Numbered from the stretch's first letter, positions 41,876 to 51,099 are shown. The stretch is 64,000 bases of DNA from JACVRW01 sp963812415 (GCA_963812415.1 CAWEVH010000003.1:1-64000); one strand, 5' to 3'. The notes: generated by a model not told the origin, from the sequence alone. A program made the numbers and translations.

Positions 41876-43420
41876 ATGGGCTCGCGACGGGGGTTCACCA
41901 GACGGAGGCTCTTCGAGGCCGGCGCCGGCGGCGCGGCCGCCCTCGGCATGGCCGCGTGCGGCGACGACTACTGGGAGCCGTCGACCCCGCACGCCTCCGA
42001 CGCGCCCAACGTGGTGATGATCTTCACGGACTCCACGCGCGCCGACTACATCTCCTACTACAACGCGAGCTCGCGCGCCAAGACGCCCAACCTCGACGCG
42101 CTGGCGGGCGACTCGCTCACGTTCAACATGGCGGTGCCGGAGGCGATGCCCACCGGGCCGGCCCGCCGCGCGCTGCTCACGGGCGTGCGCTCGTTCCCGT
42201 TCCGCAACTACGTGCCCACCAAGGGCCTGCCGGTCGGGCCCGGCTGGATCCCGATCCCGGATCACCACCCGATCGTGACCGAGGTGCTGGGCGAGGCCGG
42301 GGTCGAGACGGCCTACTGCACCGACAACCCGTTCCTGATCGGCCCGCGCTTCGCCAACTTCCGCCAGACGCTCGACTGGGTCAAGCCGAGCTACTCGCAG
42401 GGCGCCTATCGCTTCCTCAACAAGCCCTTCAAGCGCCCGGCCACGCGCAGCACGATCGAGCGCTACCTGCTGCCGGAGCTGTCCGACAGCGTCGAGGTGG
42501 GGCGCCTGCGCGCGATGGCCGGCTGGAACTCGATCTACCGTGACAGCGACGGCGACTACCCCACCGCGCGCGTGATCCGCTCCGGCATGCGGCTGCTCGA
42601 CGACCTGAAGGACTCGGGCAAGCCGTTCTTCCTCGGCGTCGACGCCTTCGACCCGCACGAGCCGCTCGACGCGCCGCGCGTCTACCAGACGCGCTTCGGC
42701 TCGGACCTGAAGGGCATCGAGCGCGAGGGCGTCTCGCCGATCCAGCCCTTCGAGACGCCCTACTCGTGGGTGATCGACGTGGACGTGGACGACGAGACGA
42801 TCGAGCGCGTGCGCGACCTGTACGCCGCCGAGGTCGAGTTCGTCGACGAATGGGTGGGTCGGCTGATGAACGAGCTCGACCGCATGAAGCTGCTCGACGA
42901 CACCGTGGTGATGTACATGTCGGACCACGGGCTGACGCTCGGCGAGCACGGCATCCTCGGCAAGCACGCGGCCCGGGCGCAGTGGCACATCTACCACGTG
43001 CCCTGCATGATGCGGCACCCGGAGGGCAAGGGGGCCGGCCAGTCGAGCGACTTCTTCGCCTCCACGCACGACTTTCCGCGCACGATCCTGTCGCTGATGG
43101 GAGTGCGCGCGCCGGGCCTGATGGCCGGCGAGGACCTCTCCGTCCTGTTCGACGGCGGCGAGCCGCCGCCGCGACCGCACTTCACGTCCTGCTACGACGA
43201 CCACGTGCTGGCGGGCGACCGCGACTGGTTCCTGCTCGCCGACAGCGAGGGGATGCGCAAGCGGCTCTACGACAAGCGCGCCGACCCCACGGAGCTTCGG
43301 GACGTGGCGGCCGATAACCCCGAGGTCGTCGACCGGCTCTGGACGGTGCTCGAGGACGAGGCCGGCGGGACGCTGCCGCAGTTCGGCGCGAAGTCGCCCA
43401 AGGCGGTGATCGGGGGGTGA
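41876..43420 (+). CDS. Secreted sulfatase-fold protein with Thr in place of the formylglycine residue
   Basis: The 514-residue protein starts with a twin-arginine-like, lipobox-containing signal (FTRRRLFEAGAGG, then GMAACGDD). The alkaline-phosphatase/sulfatase fold is clear: VVMIFTDSTRADYISYYNAS, TPNLDALAGDSLTFNMAVPE, and the metal site MYMSDHGLTLGEHGILGKHA. At the catalytic position, where sulfatases have C/S-x-P-x-R, the sequence is PTGPARRALLTG: threonine, which cannot be converted to formylglycine. Related phosphotransferases of this superfamily use threonine as nucleophile, so a phosphate- or phosphoethanolamine-type reaction is possible but unproven. It lies directly before a second, more degenerate paralogue and a DHA2 exporter. 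Confidence 0.85.
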   Translation: MGSRRGFTRRRLFEAGAGGAAALGMAACGDDYWEPSTPHASDAPNVVMIFTDSTRADYISYYNASSRAKTPNLDALAGDSLTFNMAVPEAMPTGPARRALLTGVRSFPFRNYVPTKGLPVGPGWIPIPDHHPIVTEVLGEAGVETAYCTDNPFLIGPRFANFRQTLDWVKPSYSQGAYRFLNKPFKRPATRSTIERYLLPELSDSVEVGRLRAMAGWNSIYRDSDGDYPTARVIRSGMRLLDDLKDSGKPFFLGVDAFDPHEPLDAPRVYQTRFGSDLKGIEREGVSPIQPFETPYSWVIDVDVDDETIERVRDLYAAEVEFVDEWVGRLMNELDRMKLLDDTVVMYMSDHGLTLGEHGILGKHAARAQWHIYHVPCMMRHPEGKGAGQSSDFFASTHDFPRTILSLMGVRAPGLMAGEDLSVLFDGGEPPPRPHFTSCYDDHVLAGDRDWFLLADSEGMRKRLYDKRADPTELRDVAADNPEVVDRLWTVLEDEAGGTLPQFGAKSPKAVIGG

Positions 43421-43483
43421 GGACCTGGAGCGGTCGAGACGCTGCTTCCCTGCGTCCTGAACCGAGGCGCCGCCGGCGCCGGC

Positions 43484-45016
43484 GTGCTCGGCCTGGGCGC
43501 CCTGCCCCGGGCGGCGGCGGCGCAGCCCGACGAGCAGTCCGGGCCGAACGCCGTGCTCGTGGTGCTGCCGCTCGTGCGCCAGGACCACGTGGACGCCTTC
43601 GAGGGCGGCTCGCCGGCGGACACGCCCAACCTGAACGACCTGGCGGGCGACTCGCTGCGCTTCGACCGCGCCGTACCCGAGTCGATGCCCGGCCTCCCCG
43701 CGCGACGCGCCCTGATCACCGGCACGCGCTCGTACCCGTTCCGCGACTGGAAGCGCACCGAGGGCCTCGCCGCGATCCCCGGCTTCAACCCGATCTGGGA
43801 CCACCAGCCGGTGCTCACGGAGACGCTCCGACTGCACGACGTCGAGACCGCGTACGTGACCGACAACCCGATCCTGACCGGCCCGCGCTGGCCGGACGTG
43901 GTGCGCCCCCAGACGGGCGCCACCAGCGCGTCCGCCGAGCCCGGCATCGACTCCGACCTGCTGGCCGCGATCAAGCGGCAGACCGATGCCGCCAAGCGCA
44001 CCTTCCGCACCGGCCTGCGCGAGCTCGAGCGCCTGGCCAAGGGCGACGGGCGCTTCTTCCTCGCGATCGACCCCTTCGATCCCGCGGAGGCCGCCTCGGC
44101 GCCGCCCGTCTACGTCAGGCCGCGCGAGGTGGAGGACGAGGGACTGGGCCCGATGAACGGGCGGGTCGTGGAGCTCGACTGGTCCGGCGACGACGAGCAG
44201 CGGGTGCGCGACGCATACAAGGGCCACGTGGAGGCCGTGGACGACGAGGTCGGGCGGCTGATGGACCAGCTCGAGGAGCTCGACCTGCTCGGCGACACGC
44301 TCGTCGTCGCGATCGGCGACCAGGGCATCGCGCTCGGCGATCACGACTTCCTCGGCATCGCCACGCCCACCTCGCACCGGCCCGCCTACGAGGTGCCGTT
44401 CCTGATCCGCCATCCCGAGGGCGAGGAGGGGGGCGACGACGTGGACTGGTACGCCGCCACCCACGACGTGGCGCCCACGATCCTCTCGTTCATGGGCGTG
44501 ACGATCCCGGGCAAGATGGGCGGCGAGGACCTCACGGCGCTGTTCGACGACGTCGACGAGGAAGACCTCTACGACCGCCCCTTCAACATCACCGCCGTTG
44601 GGTCGAACATCATCGTCCAGGACAAGCGCTGGCTGATGGTCGCCGACCGCGAGGAGATCGAGCGGCGGATGTACGACGACGACGAAGAGGTCGAGGACGA
44701 CATCACCCGCTTCGAGGACATTGCCAACGAGGACACCGGCAAGCTCACCGAGCTGTCGCTGGTGGCGCTGCTCGTGGCGGGTGGCACGCTGCCGGAGTTC
44801 GGCCCCGACGGCGCGCTGCGCCCGAGCGTCGAGCGCGGCGACGACGACACGGACTCGGACGGCATCCCGAACGACTTCGACGCCGTGGACAACGACGAGC
44901 CCGACGACGGCGCCGAGCCCGAGGACTTCGACTTCGACGGCCGCGTGCCGGAGGGCGGCGACCTCCCGACGAACGAGCGTACCCCCGAGCCGCGGGCACC
45001 GGAGCCGGCGCCGTGA
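43484..45016 (+). CDS. Degenerate sulfatase paralogue with acidic calcium-binding-like tail
   Basis: The protein is a paralogue of the preceding gene: TPNLNDLAGDSLRFDRAVPE and VETAYVTDNPILTGPRWPDV align closely. The catalytic site is further gone: MPGLPARRALITG has glycine at the nucleophile position, VVLPLVRQDHV lacks the first metal aspartate, and IGDQGIALGDHD has Gln for the metal histidine. It is therefore probably not an enzyme. The C-terminal 70 residues (DDDTDSDGIPNDFDAVDNDE) resemble thrombospondin-3/EF-hand-like calcium loops. The GTG start at 43484 gives only a partial signal. A twin-arginine stretch (SRRCF) lies upstream in another frame after the first gene's stop, so the N terminus may be frameshifted near 43450. 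Its stop overlaps the MFS start. Confidence 0.8.
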   Translation: MLGLGALPRAAAAQPDEQSGPNAVLVVLPLVRQDHVDAFEGGSPADTPNLNDLAGDSLRFDRAVPESMPGLPARRALITGTRSYPFRDWKRTEGLAAIPGFNPIWDHQPVLTETLRLHDVETAYVTDNPILTGPRWPDVVRPQTGATSASAEPGIDSDLLAAIKRQTDAAKRTFRTGLRELERLAKGDGRFFLAIDPFDPAEAASAPPVYVRPREVEDEGLGPMNGRVVELDWSGDDEQRVRDAYKGHVEAVDDEVGRLMDQLEELDLLGDTLVVAIGDQGIALGDHDFLGIATPTSHRPAYEVPFLIRHPEGEEGGDDVDWYAATHDVAPTILSFMGVTIPGKMGGEDLTALFDDVDEEDLYDRPFNITAVGSNIIVQDKRWLMVADREEIERRMYDDDEEVEDDITRFEDIANEDTGKLTELSLVALLVAGGTLPEFGPDGALRPSVERGDDDTDSDGIPNDFDAVDNDEPDDGAEPEDFDFDGRVPEGGDLPTNERTPEPRAPEPAP

Positions 45017-46722
45017 GCGAGACCGCCGAGCGCAAGAACCCGTCGGCCGAGTTCCTCTACGCCAACAAGTGGCGGATCTTCGGCGTGATGATGATCGGCT
45101 GGGCGATGTCCCTGCTGGACGTCTCGATCGTGAACGTCTCGGTCCCCGAGCTCCAGGACGAGATGTCGACGGACATCGCGACGGTCACCTGGGTCATCAA
45201 CGCCTACAACATCATCTTCGCGGTCCTGCTCGTGTCGATGGGACGGCTGGCGGATCAGTTCGGGCGCAAGCGCTTCTTCGTGATCGGCCTCATCGTCTTC
45301 ACGATCGGCTCGGCGCTCTGCGCCGCCGCGTGGTCGGTCGAGTGGCTGATCGCGTTCCGCGTGATCCAGGGGGCGGGCGCCGGCATCCTCGCGCCGCTCG
45401 GCTTCGCGATGACCGTGCTCGTGTTCCCGCCCGAGCGGCGCGGCTTCGGCCTCGCGCTGATCGCCGTCGTGGCGCTCGTGTCGTCCGCGCTCGGGCCGGT
45501 GATCGGCGGCGCGCTCGTGGAGGTGGCGAGCTGGCACTGGATCTTCCTGATCAACATCCCCTTCGGGATCATCGGCGTGGTGCTCGCGCTGCGCTGGTGG
45601 CCCGAGACCTGGGACCTCAGCGCGGTGGGCAAGACGGTGGACGTGAAGGGCATGGCGCTGCTGGGCGGCGCCGTCTTCATGCTCACGGTCGCGCTCGTGG
45701 AGGCGAACCCGTTCGGCGGCGACCTGCCGCTCTGGCTCAGCCTCATGCAGGGCGCGATCCTGCTCGGCATCCTGTTCGTCTGGTGGGAGCGGCGCGCGCC
45801 CGACCCGATGATCCCTCCCGGGCTGCTGGCCAACCGCCAGTTCCGCAGCGCCAACATCGGCATGCTCTTCTTCGCCGCCGGCGCGCTCGGCTCGCTGCTG
45901 CTGCTCTCGCTGATGTTCGTGAACCTCTGGGGCTACACCCAGCTCGAGGCGGCGCTCGCCATCACGCCGATGCCGCTCTGCGGGCTGCTGGCCTGGCCGT
46001 TCATCGCGAAGGCCGCGGACTCGCGCCCGCCGGGCGAGCTGGCCAAGCCGGCGCTCGTGCTGATGGCGCTCGGGATGCTGATCGTGTCCTTCATGCCCTC
46101 GACCGCCGGCGACGCCTGGGCCTACCTGCGCGTGCTGCCCGGGCTGCTCCTGATCGGCGCCGGGATGGGGATCGGCTTCCCCGCGCTGAACGTGGGCGCG
46201 ATGGGAGCGGTGTCCGGACCGGAGCTGGGCGTGGCCTCGGGCGTCCTCAACACCGCGCGGCAGCTCGGCGCCGCCATCGGCGTGGCCGTGCTGATCGCGA
46301 CCTTCGGCGGCGCGCTCCACGCCCACATGTCGTGGTTCGCCGAGGACGAGATCGAGGACGTGGTCGGCGACTGGGAGATCCCGGCGCCGATCGCCGGCGG
46401 CGTGATCCAGGGCACGCTGCACGACTACACCGGCGGGACCACCGACCGCTTCGAGCCCGGCCCGGGCTTCGACGAGGAGATCATCGAGCAGACGGCCGGC
46501 GCCGCACGCGAGGGCTTCGCCTGGGCGTTCCGCCAGGCCGCGCTGCTGGTGCTGTCCGCGCTGCCACTCATGGGCGCGCTGCGGCGCACCCCCGCGCAGG
46601 CGCGGGCGGAGGCGATGGCCGCGATGCAGGCGGCCGGCGCGCCGCCGCCCGAGCGGGAGCCCGCCGGGGACGGCGACGGGGACGGCGCTCAGGCGCCCAC
46701 ACCGCAGCCGCGGCCGGCGTAG
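45013..46722 (+). CDS. DHA2-family MFS transporter
   Basis: The 569-residue protein has 14 helices and typical DHA2 signatures: SLLDVSIVNVSVPELQDEMS, WVINAYNIIFAVLLVSMGRL with the A motif GRLADQFGRKRF, and the C motif GPVIGGALVEVASWHWIFLI. A large extracellular loop near residues 435-485 (EIPAPIAGGVIQGTLHDYTG) and a Pro-rich C-terminal tail follow. The GTG start overlaps the stop of the second sulfatase gene, so the three are co-translated. The exporter probably works with the sulfatase-fold proteins on a shared surface substrate, which is inference. It converges on the PHP/APS-kinase gene, leaving 21 bases. Confidence 0.9.
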   Translation: MSETAERKNPSAEFLYANKWRIFGVMMIGWAMSLLDVSIVNVSVPELQDEMSTDIATVTWVINAYNIIFAVLLVSMGRLADQFGRKRFFVIGLIVFTIGSALCAAAWSVEWLIAFRVIQGAGAGILAPLGFAMTVLVFPPERRGFGLALIAVVALVSSALGPVIGGALVEVASWHWIFLINIPFGIIGVVLALRWWPETWDLSAVGKTVDVKGMALLGGAVFMLTVALVEANPFGGDLPLWLSLMQGAILLGILFVWWERRAPDPMIPPGLLANRQFRSANIGMLFFAAGALGSLLLLSLMFVNLWGYTQLEAALAITPMPLCGLLAWPFIAKAADSRPPGELAKPALVLMALGMLIVSFMPSTAGDAWAYLRVLPGLLLIGAGMGIGFPALNVGAMGAVSGPELGVASGVLNTARQLGAAIGVAVLIATFGGALHAHMSWFAEDEIEDVVGDWEIPAPIAGGVIQGTLHDYTGGTTDRFEPGPGFDEEIIEQTAGAAREGFAWAFRQAALLVLSALPLMGALRRTPAQARAEAMAAMQAAGAPPPEREPAGDGDGDGAQAPTPQPRPA

Positions 46723-46743
46723 GGCGAGAGCTTCCGGCGCCGC

Positions 46744-48180
46744 TCAGGCTCGGACCGGCTCGCGGCCGCCCAGCCGCTCCTGGACGAAGTCCACGAGGCG
46801 CTGGGCGGACTGCTCGGGCGCCTCGCTCTCCGTCTCGAGCCGGAGCTCGGGCGCGAGCGGCTCCTCGTACGGATCGGAGACGCCGGTGAAGCTGGGGATC
46901 TCTCCCGCGCGCGCGCGCGCGTAGAGGCCCTTCACGTCCCGCTCCTCGCAGGCCTCGACCGACGCGTGCATGTAGACCTCGACGAAGCGCCCGCCCATGC
47001 GCGCGCGTGCCTCGTCGCGCACGGCGCGGTAGGGCGACACCGCGGCCACGAACGTGATCACGCCGTTGCGCGACAGCAGATCGGCGACCCAGGCGATCCG
47101 CCGGTTGTTGGTCTCGCGGTCCTCGCGGCTGAAGCCGAGCCCGGCGCAGAGATTCTGGCGGACGTCGTCGCCGTCGAGCACCTCCACGCGGTGGCCGAGG
47201 TCGCGCAGCCGGCCCGCGGCCAACCTGCCGACCGTCGACTTGCCGGAGCCCGACAGGCCGGTGAGCCAGAAGCAGAGGCCGCCGCCGTCGCGCGCCGGCG
47301 CGGCAAGCGTGCCGTGGCCGATCGGGCCGAGGTTGGGCTCGAGCCCGTGCAGCTCGTGCGCGCGGAAGCGGCTGAACAGCCGGTGCTCCGGCCCGTGGTA
47401 GTCGGACGAGCCGGTGGCGAGCAGGCCGAGCTCGGCGCAGCGCTCCGCCAGCAGGCGCGTCTGGCTCTCGGTGTGCGAGGGGTAGAAGATCTCCACGCCG
47501 TCGAGTCCCGCGGCGCGATAGCGCTCGATCGCGGCCAGCACCTCGTCGTCGCTCTCTATGTCCCAGAACGGATGCGCCCAGACGGCCACGCCGGCGGCGT
47601 CGTGGATCCAGCCGATCGCCTCCTCGACCGTCGGGTGGGTGCGCGCCACGTAGCCCGGCTTGCCCTGGATCAGGTAGGCCGGGATGAACGAGGACACGTC
47701 GTCGTGACCCTCCGCCGCGAGCCGCTCGGCGTTGGCCGGGTGCGCCAGCACGGCGGCCGCCAGATGCGGGCGGCCGACCGGCTTGCCGCCCTTCTTGCGC
47801 GCCTCGATCGGCGCGGGATCGATCTCGAAGCCGAGCTCGTTCAGGCGGGCGGCCATCGCGTCGGCGCGGCGCTCGCGATCGCCGCGCGCGTCGAGCAGGC
47901 GCTCCCCGAGCAGCGCGCTGCGGTGATCGATGCCGTAGCCGAGCACGTGCAGGTCCTCGTAGCGGCCGTCGACCGCGGAGATCTCGGTGGCGGGCACCAC
48001 GCGCACGCCGTGCAGGGCCCCGGCGGCCAGCGCCTCGTCCACGCCGTCGACGGTGTCGTGGTCGGACAGCGCCAGCAGCTCGACGCCCGCGGCGGCGGCG
48101 TTCTCGACCACCTGGGCGGCCGGGAGCACCCCGTCGGAGTGCAGCGAATGGGACTGGAGATCGAAGCTCGGCGAGCTCAC
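46744..48180 (-). CDS. PHP-domain phosphoesterase fused to adenylylsulfate (APS) kinase
   Basis: Residues about 1-290 form a PHP metal-dependent phosphoesterase of the TrpH/YciV kind, with SHSLHSDGVLP, ELLALSDHDTVDG, VPATEISA, VAVWAHPFWD and TGSSDYHGPEH providing the metal ligands. Residues about 300-478 are a complete APS kinase: P-loop WLTGLSGSGKSTVGRLAA, LDGDDVRQNLCAGLGFSRED and FTGVSDPYEEPLAPEL. APS kinase makes PAPS from APS and ATP. TrpH/YciV-type PHP enzymes hydrolyse pAp, the by-product of PAPS use, so the two activities would act at the two ends of one cycle (inference from families). GTG start 20 bases after the P5C-dehydrogenase stop, so it belongs to the proline operon. No ATP sulfurylase gene is in the window. 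Confidence 0.9.
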   Translation of the reverse strand: MSSPSFDLQSHSLHSDGVLPAAQVVENAAAAGVELLALSDHDTVDGVDEALAAGALHGVRVVPATEISAVDGRYEDLHVLGYGIDHRSALLGERLLDARGDRERRADAMAARLNELGFEIDPAPIEARKKGGKPVGRPHLAAAVLAHPANAERLAAEGHDDVSSFIPAYLIQGKPGYVARTHPTVEEAIGWIHDAAGVAVWAHPFWDIESDDEVLAAIERYRAAGLDGVEIFYPSHTESQTRLLAERCAELGLLATGSSDYHGPEHRLFSRFRAHELHGLEPNLGPIGHGTLAAPARDGGGLCFWLTGLSGSGKSTVGRLAAGRLRDLGHRVEVLDGDDVRQNLCAGLGFSREDRETNNRRIAWVADLLSRNGVITFVAAVSPYRAVRDEARARMGGRFVEVYMHASVEACEERDVKGLYARARAGEIPSFTGVSDPYEEPLAPELRLETESEAPEQSAQRLVDFVQERLGGREPVRA

Positions 48181-48199
48181 AGCGGCATGAGGATAGTCA

Positions 48200-49774
48200 T
48201 CACTCCACCGGGATTCCGTGGCGCATGGTGTTCTCCGTGACCACGCGTGGCTCCACGAACTGCTGCAGGTAGTCGGGCCCGCCGGCCTTCGATCCGCTGC
48301 CCGAGCGGCGGTTGCCGCCGAACGGCTGGCGTCCGACCATGGCGCCGGTGATACCCCGGTTCACGTACAGGTTGCCCACGGGAACCCGGCCGCTGACGTA
48401 CTCGATCGTGGCCGGGCTGCGCGAGAACAGGCCGCCGGTGAGCGCGAACGGCAGGCCGTCAACCAGGTCACAGGCGTGCTCGACCGAGCGCACCCGAGTG
48501 AGCGCCAGCAACGGGCCGAAGATCTCCTCGTTCACGACCGGTGAGTCGTCGGGCAGGTCGGCGGCCACGGTGGGCGGGCAGAACCAGCCCTCGGGCGGGA
48601 TCTCGCTCGCCTGGGCCACGATCGCGTCGCCGGCAAGCTCCGTGTAGCGGCGCACGCGCTCCTGCGACTCCTCGTCGATCACCGGTGGCACCTCGGTGGC
48701 GAAGCTCTCCGCCTGGCCGACGTCGAGCACGCGCACCGCCCCGCCCATGCGCTCGAGCAGGGTGTCCGCGACAGCCTCGTGGGCGAGTACCCGGGCCGCG
48801 GCCGAGCACTTCTGGCCGGCATAGCCGAAGGCGGAGTGCACGAGCTCGGGCACGACCTCGTCGAGGTCGGCGTCCGAGTCCACGATCACGCAGTTCTTGC
48901 CACCCATCTCGGAGACCACCCGTTTGACGTGGCCCTGGTCGTCCGGCGTCTCGGCCGCCGCCCGCAGGATCTCGAGGCCGACCGCCCCCGACCCGGTGAA
49001 GGCGATCACGTGGACGCGCGGGTCGCGTACGAGCGCCGCGCCGGCCTCGCCGAAGCCGGGTACGAGGCCGAGCACATCGGCAGGCACGCCCGCCTGGTGA
49101 AGGATCTCCACCAGCTGCCCCGCGCTGCCCGGCGACTGCTCGGCCGGCTTCAGCACCGCGGCGTTGCCGGCCGCGAGCGCCGCGGCCGTCATCCCGCAGG
49201 GGATCGCGAGCGGGAAGTTCCAGGGCGAGATCACGGCGGCCACGCCGCGCGGCGCGTAGCGCATCGTGTTGCGCTCGCCGGGCACCTGCACGAGCTCCCG
49301 GCCGCGGTCGAGCTCGAGCGCCGCGCGCGCGTAGTACTCGAGGAAGTCGATCGCCTCGCAGACGTCGGCATCCGACTCCCGCCACGGCTTGGCGCACTCG
49401 CGCACCTGGAGCGCCGCCAGCTCGAGCCGGCGCTCGCGCATGAGCGCGGCGGCGCGGCGCAGGACCTCGGCCCGGTCGGCCGCCGAGCGCGCGCTCCAGT
49501 CGCGGAAGCCGCGGGTGGCCGCCTCGACCGCCGCGGCGGCCTCAGCGGGGCCGCCGCGCCCAGCGGTGGCCACGACCCGTCGCGGGGAGCCGGGATCGGT
49601 CGACTCGAAGCCGCCGCTCCCGCCGCGGTCGCCGCCGATCAGGATCGGGACCTCGAGCGGCAGTCGCCCGTCGAGCTCGCGCAGAGCCTCGAGAAGGGTC
49701 TCGCGCGCGCTCGCGCGGCGCAGCTCGAGGATCGGCTCGTTGCGGAAGCCGGAGGCCGGGGCCGCGACGGTCAC
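48200..49774 (-). CDS. 1-pyrroline-5-carboxylate dehydrogenase
   Basis: The 524-residue enzyme oxidises glutamate semialdehyde to glutamate with NAD, the second step of proline breakdown. Aldehyde-dehydrogenase signatures: AVISPWNFPLAIPCGMTAAA, FTGSGAVGLEIL, the catalytic glutamate in VVSEMGGKNCVIVDSD and the catalytic cysteine in FGYAGQKCSAAARV, with PPTVAADLPDDSPVVNEEIF near the C terminus. It is closest to the PutA-type/RocA subgroup. GTG start overlapping the TGA of the proline dehydrogenase gene. The open frame continues upstream far into that gene, but that part is a shadow. Confidence 0.93.
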   Translation of the reverse strand: MTVAAPASGFRNEPILELRRASARETLLEALRELDGRLPLEVPILIGGDRGGSGGFESTDPGSPRRVVATAGRGGPAEAAAAVEAATRGFRDWSARSAADRAEVLRRAAALMRERRLELAALQVRECAKPWRESDADVCEAIDFLEYYARAALELDRGRELVQVPGERNTMRYAPRGVAAVISPWNFPLAIPCGMTAAALAAGNAAVLKPAEQSPGSAGQLVEILHQAGVPADVLGLVPGFGEAGAALVRDPRVHVIAFTGSGAVGLEILRAAAETPDDQGHVKRVVSEMGGKNCVIVDSDADLDEVVPELVHSAFGYAGQKCSAAARVLAHEAVADTLLERMGGAVRVLDVGQAESFATEVPPVIDEESQERVRRYTELAGDAIVAQASEIPPEGWFCPPTVAADLPDDSPVVNEEIFGPLLALTRVRSVEHACDLVDGLPFALTGGLFSRSPATIEYVSGRVPVGNLYVNRGITGAMVGRQPFGGNRRSGSGSKAGGPDYLQQFVEPRVVTENTMRHGIPVE

Positions 49775-51099
49775 GGCGCCGCAAGCAGCTCTTCGATCGG
49801 CACGCCGCGCTGCTGCTCGCCGAGGAACGACTCGTTCGACGTGTTCTCGAGCAAGCGCCGCACGAGGTAGGCCATGCCGGCCACCATATCCCCCACCGGG
49901 CAGTAGATCCGCACCCGCATTCCGTGATCGGCGAGCGCCGCGGCGAGCTCGTCGCCGAGCCCGCGCAGCACCTGGAGCTCGAGATCGCGGTCCTCGCGCC
50001 CGAGCTCGCGGCTGACGGCCACGGCGTGGGCGACCGAGCGCAGGTTGTGGGAGGCGATCGCGGGGCGCACGTGCGGCCAGGCCTCGAGCAGCTCGCGCGT
50101 GAGCCGCTCGAAGTTGCGATCGGAGTCGCGCTTCTCCTCGAACACCGGCGCCGTCCAGCCGTGCTGGCGCGCGTCCACCACCTCGTGGTCCCAGTAGGCG
50201 CCCTTCACCAGCCGGACCACGATCGGCTGGGTGCGGCCGCTCGCGCGCGCCCACTCGATCACCCGCGCGAGCTGCTCGGGCGACTCGCGCAGGTAGGCCT
50301 GGATCACCACGCCGGTGGACGGGCCGTCGCGCAGCTCGGGCTCCTCCAGCAGCTCGAACACGAGCGCGAACGTGGCCTCGAGCGTGTCCACGGACTCCAT
50401 GTCGATGTGCAGGTGGGCGCCCAGCTCCTTGGCCCGCACGAGCAGCGGGCGCATCCGCCGCGCGGCGTCCTCGGCGCCGATCTCCGGCGCCTCCGGGCGC
50501 AGCAGCGGGCTGAGCGCGGAGACCTTCACCGACAGGTTCACCCGCGGGAGCGGCCCGAGCGAGTCGCGCTCGAGCACGGGCCGCTCCGGCCACGCCGGGG
50601 CGGCGGCCGCGAGCGTCTCCAGGGCGTCCAGGCAGCGCTCCGCGTAGCGGTCCGCCTCGGCCTGGGTCACGGTGGCCTCGCCGAGCAGGTCGAGCGACAC
50701 CGCGGCGCCGTGCTCCCAGAGGTTGCGGATCGACTTGACGGCGGCCTTCGGGGTCTCGCCGACGATGAAGCGGTGCGCCATCCTGCGCACGCCGGTGGCC
50801 GCCGCCGCGCCGAGCGCCGTGCGGCCGGCCTTCGTCCCGGACATGCGCATGGCGGCCGCGATCGGCGGCGGGTGCTCGTCGACCTCGTCCAGGTAGTCGG
50901 TGAGGTGGCGGGCCAGGTCGTCGAGCGAGCGGCAGGCGGGCGTCACGTCGACGAACCGGAACAGCGCCGCTCGCAGCTCCGCGTCCTGTGAGGCGAGCTC
51001 CATGGCCTTCTGGTCGAGCGCTCGCAGCGGATGCCGCGACTTGCCGGGGAACGCCGAGTGGATCGAGCGCCCGACTCGTTGAAGCTCGGTCTCCGACAC
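49771..51099 (-). CDS. Proline dehydrogenase
   Basis: The 442-residue FAD enzyme oxidises L-proline to 1-pyrroline-5-carboxylate. The (beta-alpha)8 barrel is marked by PRVNLSVKVSALSPLL, AHLHIDMESVDTLEATFALV, PIVVRLVKGAYWDHEVVDAR, IASHNLRSVAHAVAV and, at the end, VRIYCPVGDMVAGMAYLVRR with the flavin-contacting RRLLENTSNE. The N-terminal 120 residues form an extra helical region. The GTG at 51099 is chosen because a 384-base upward continuation of the frame enters the divergent gene. Together with the following P5C dehydrogenase it makes a complete proline catabolic pair that needs no PutA fusion. Confidence 0.93.
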   Translation of the reverse strand: MSETELQRVGRSIHSAFPGKSRHPLRALDQKAMELASQDAELRAALFRFVDVTPACRSLDDLARHLTDYLDEVDEHPPPIAAAMRMSGTKAGRTALGAAAATGVRRMAHRFIVGETPKAAVKSIRNLWEHGAAVSLDLLGEATVTQAEADRYAERCLDALETLAAAAPAWPERPVLERDSLGPLPRVNLSVKVSALSPLLRPEAPEIGAEDAARRMRPLLVRAKELGAHLHIDMESVDTLEATFALVFELLEEPELRDGPSTGVVIQAYLRESPEQLARVIEWARASGRTQPIVVRLVKGAYWDHEVVDARQHGWTAPVFEEKRDSDRNFERLTRELLEAWPHVRPAIASHNLRSVAHAVAVSRELGREDRDLELQVLRGLGDELAAALADHGMRVRIYCPVGDMVAGMAYLVRRLLENTSNESFLGEQQRGVPIEELLAAP

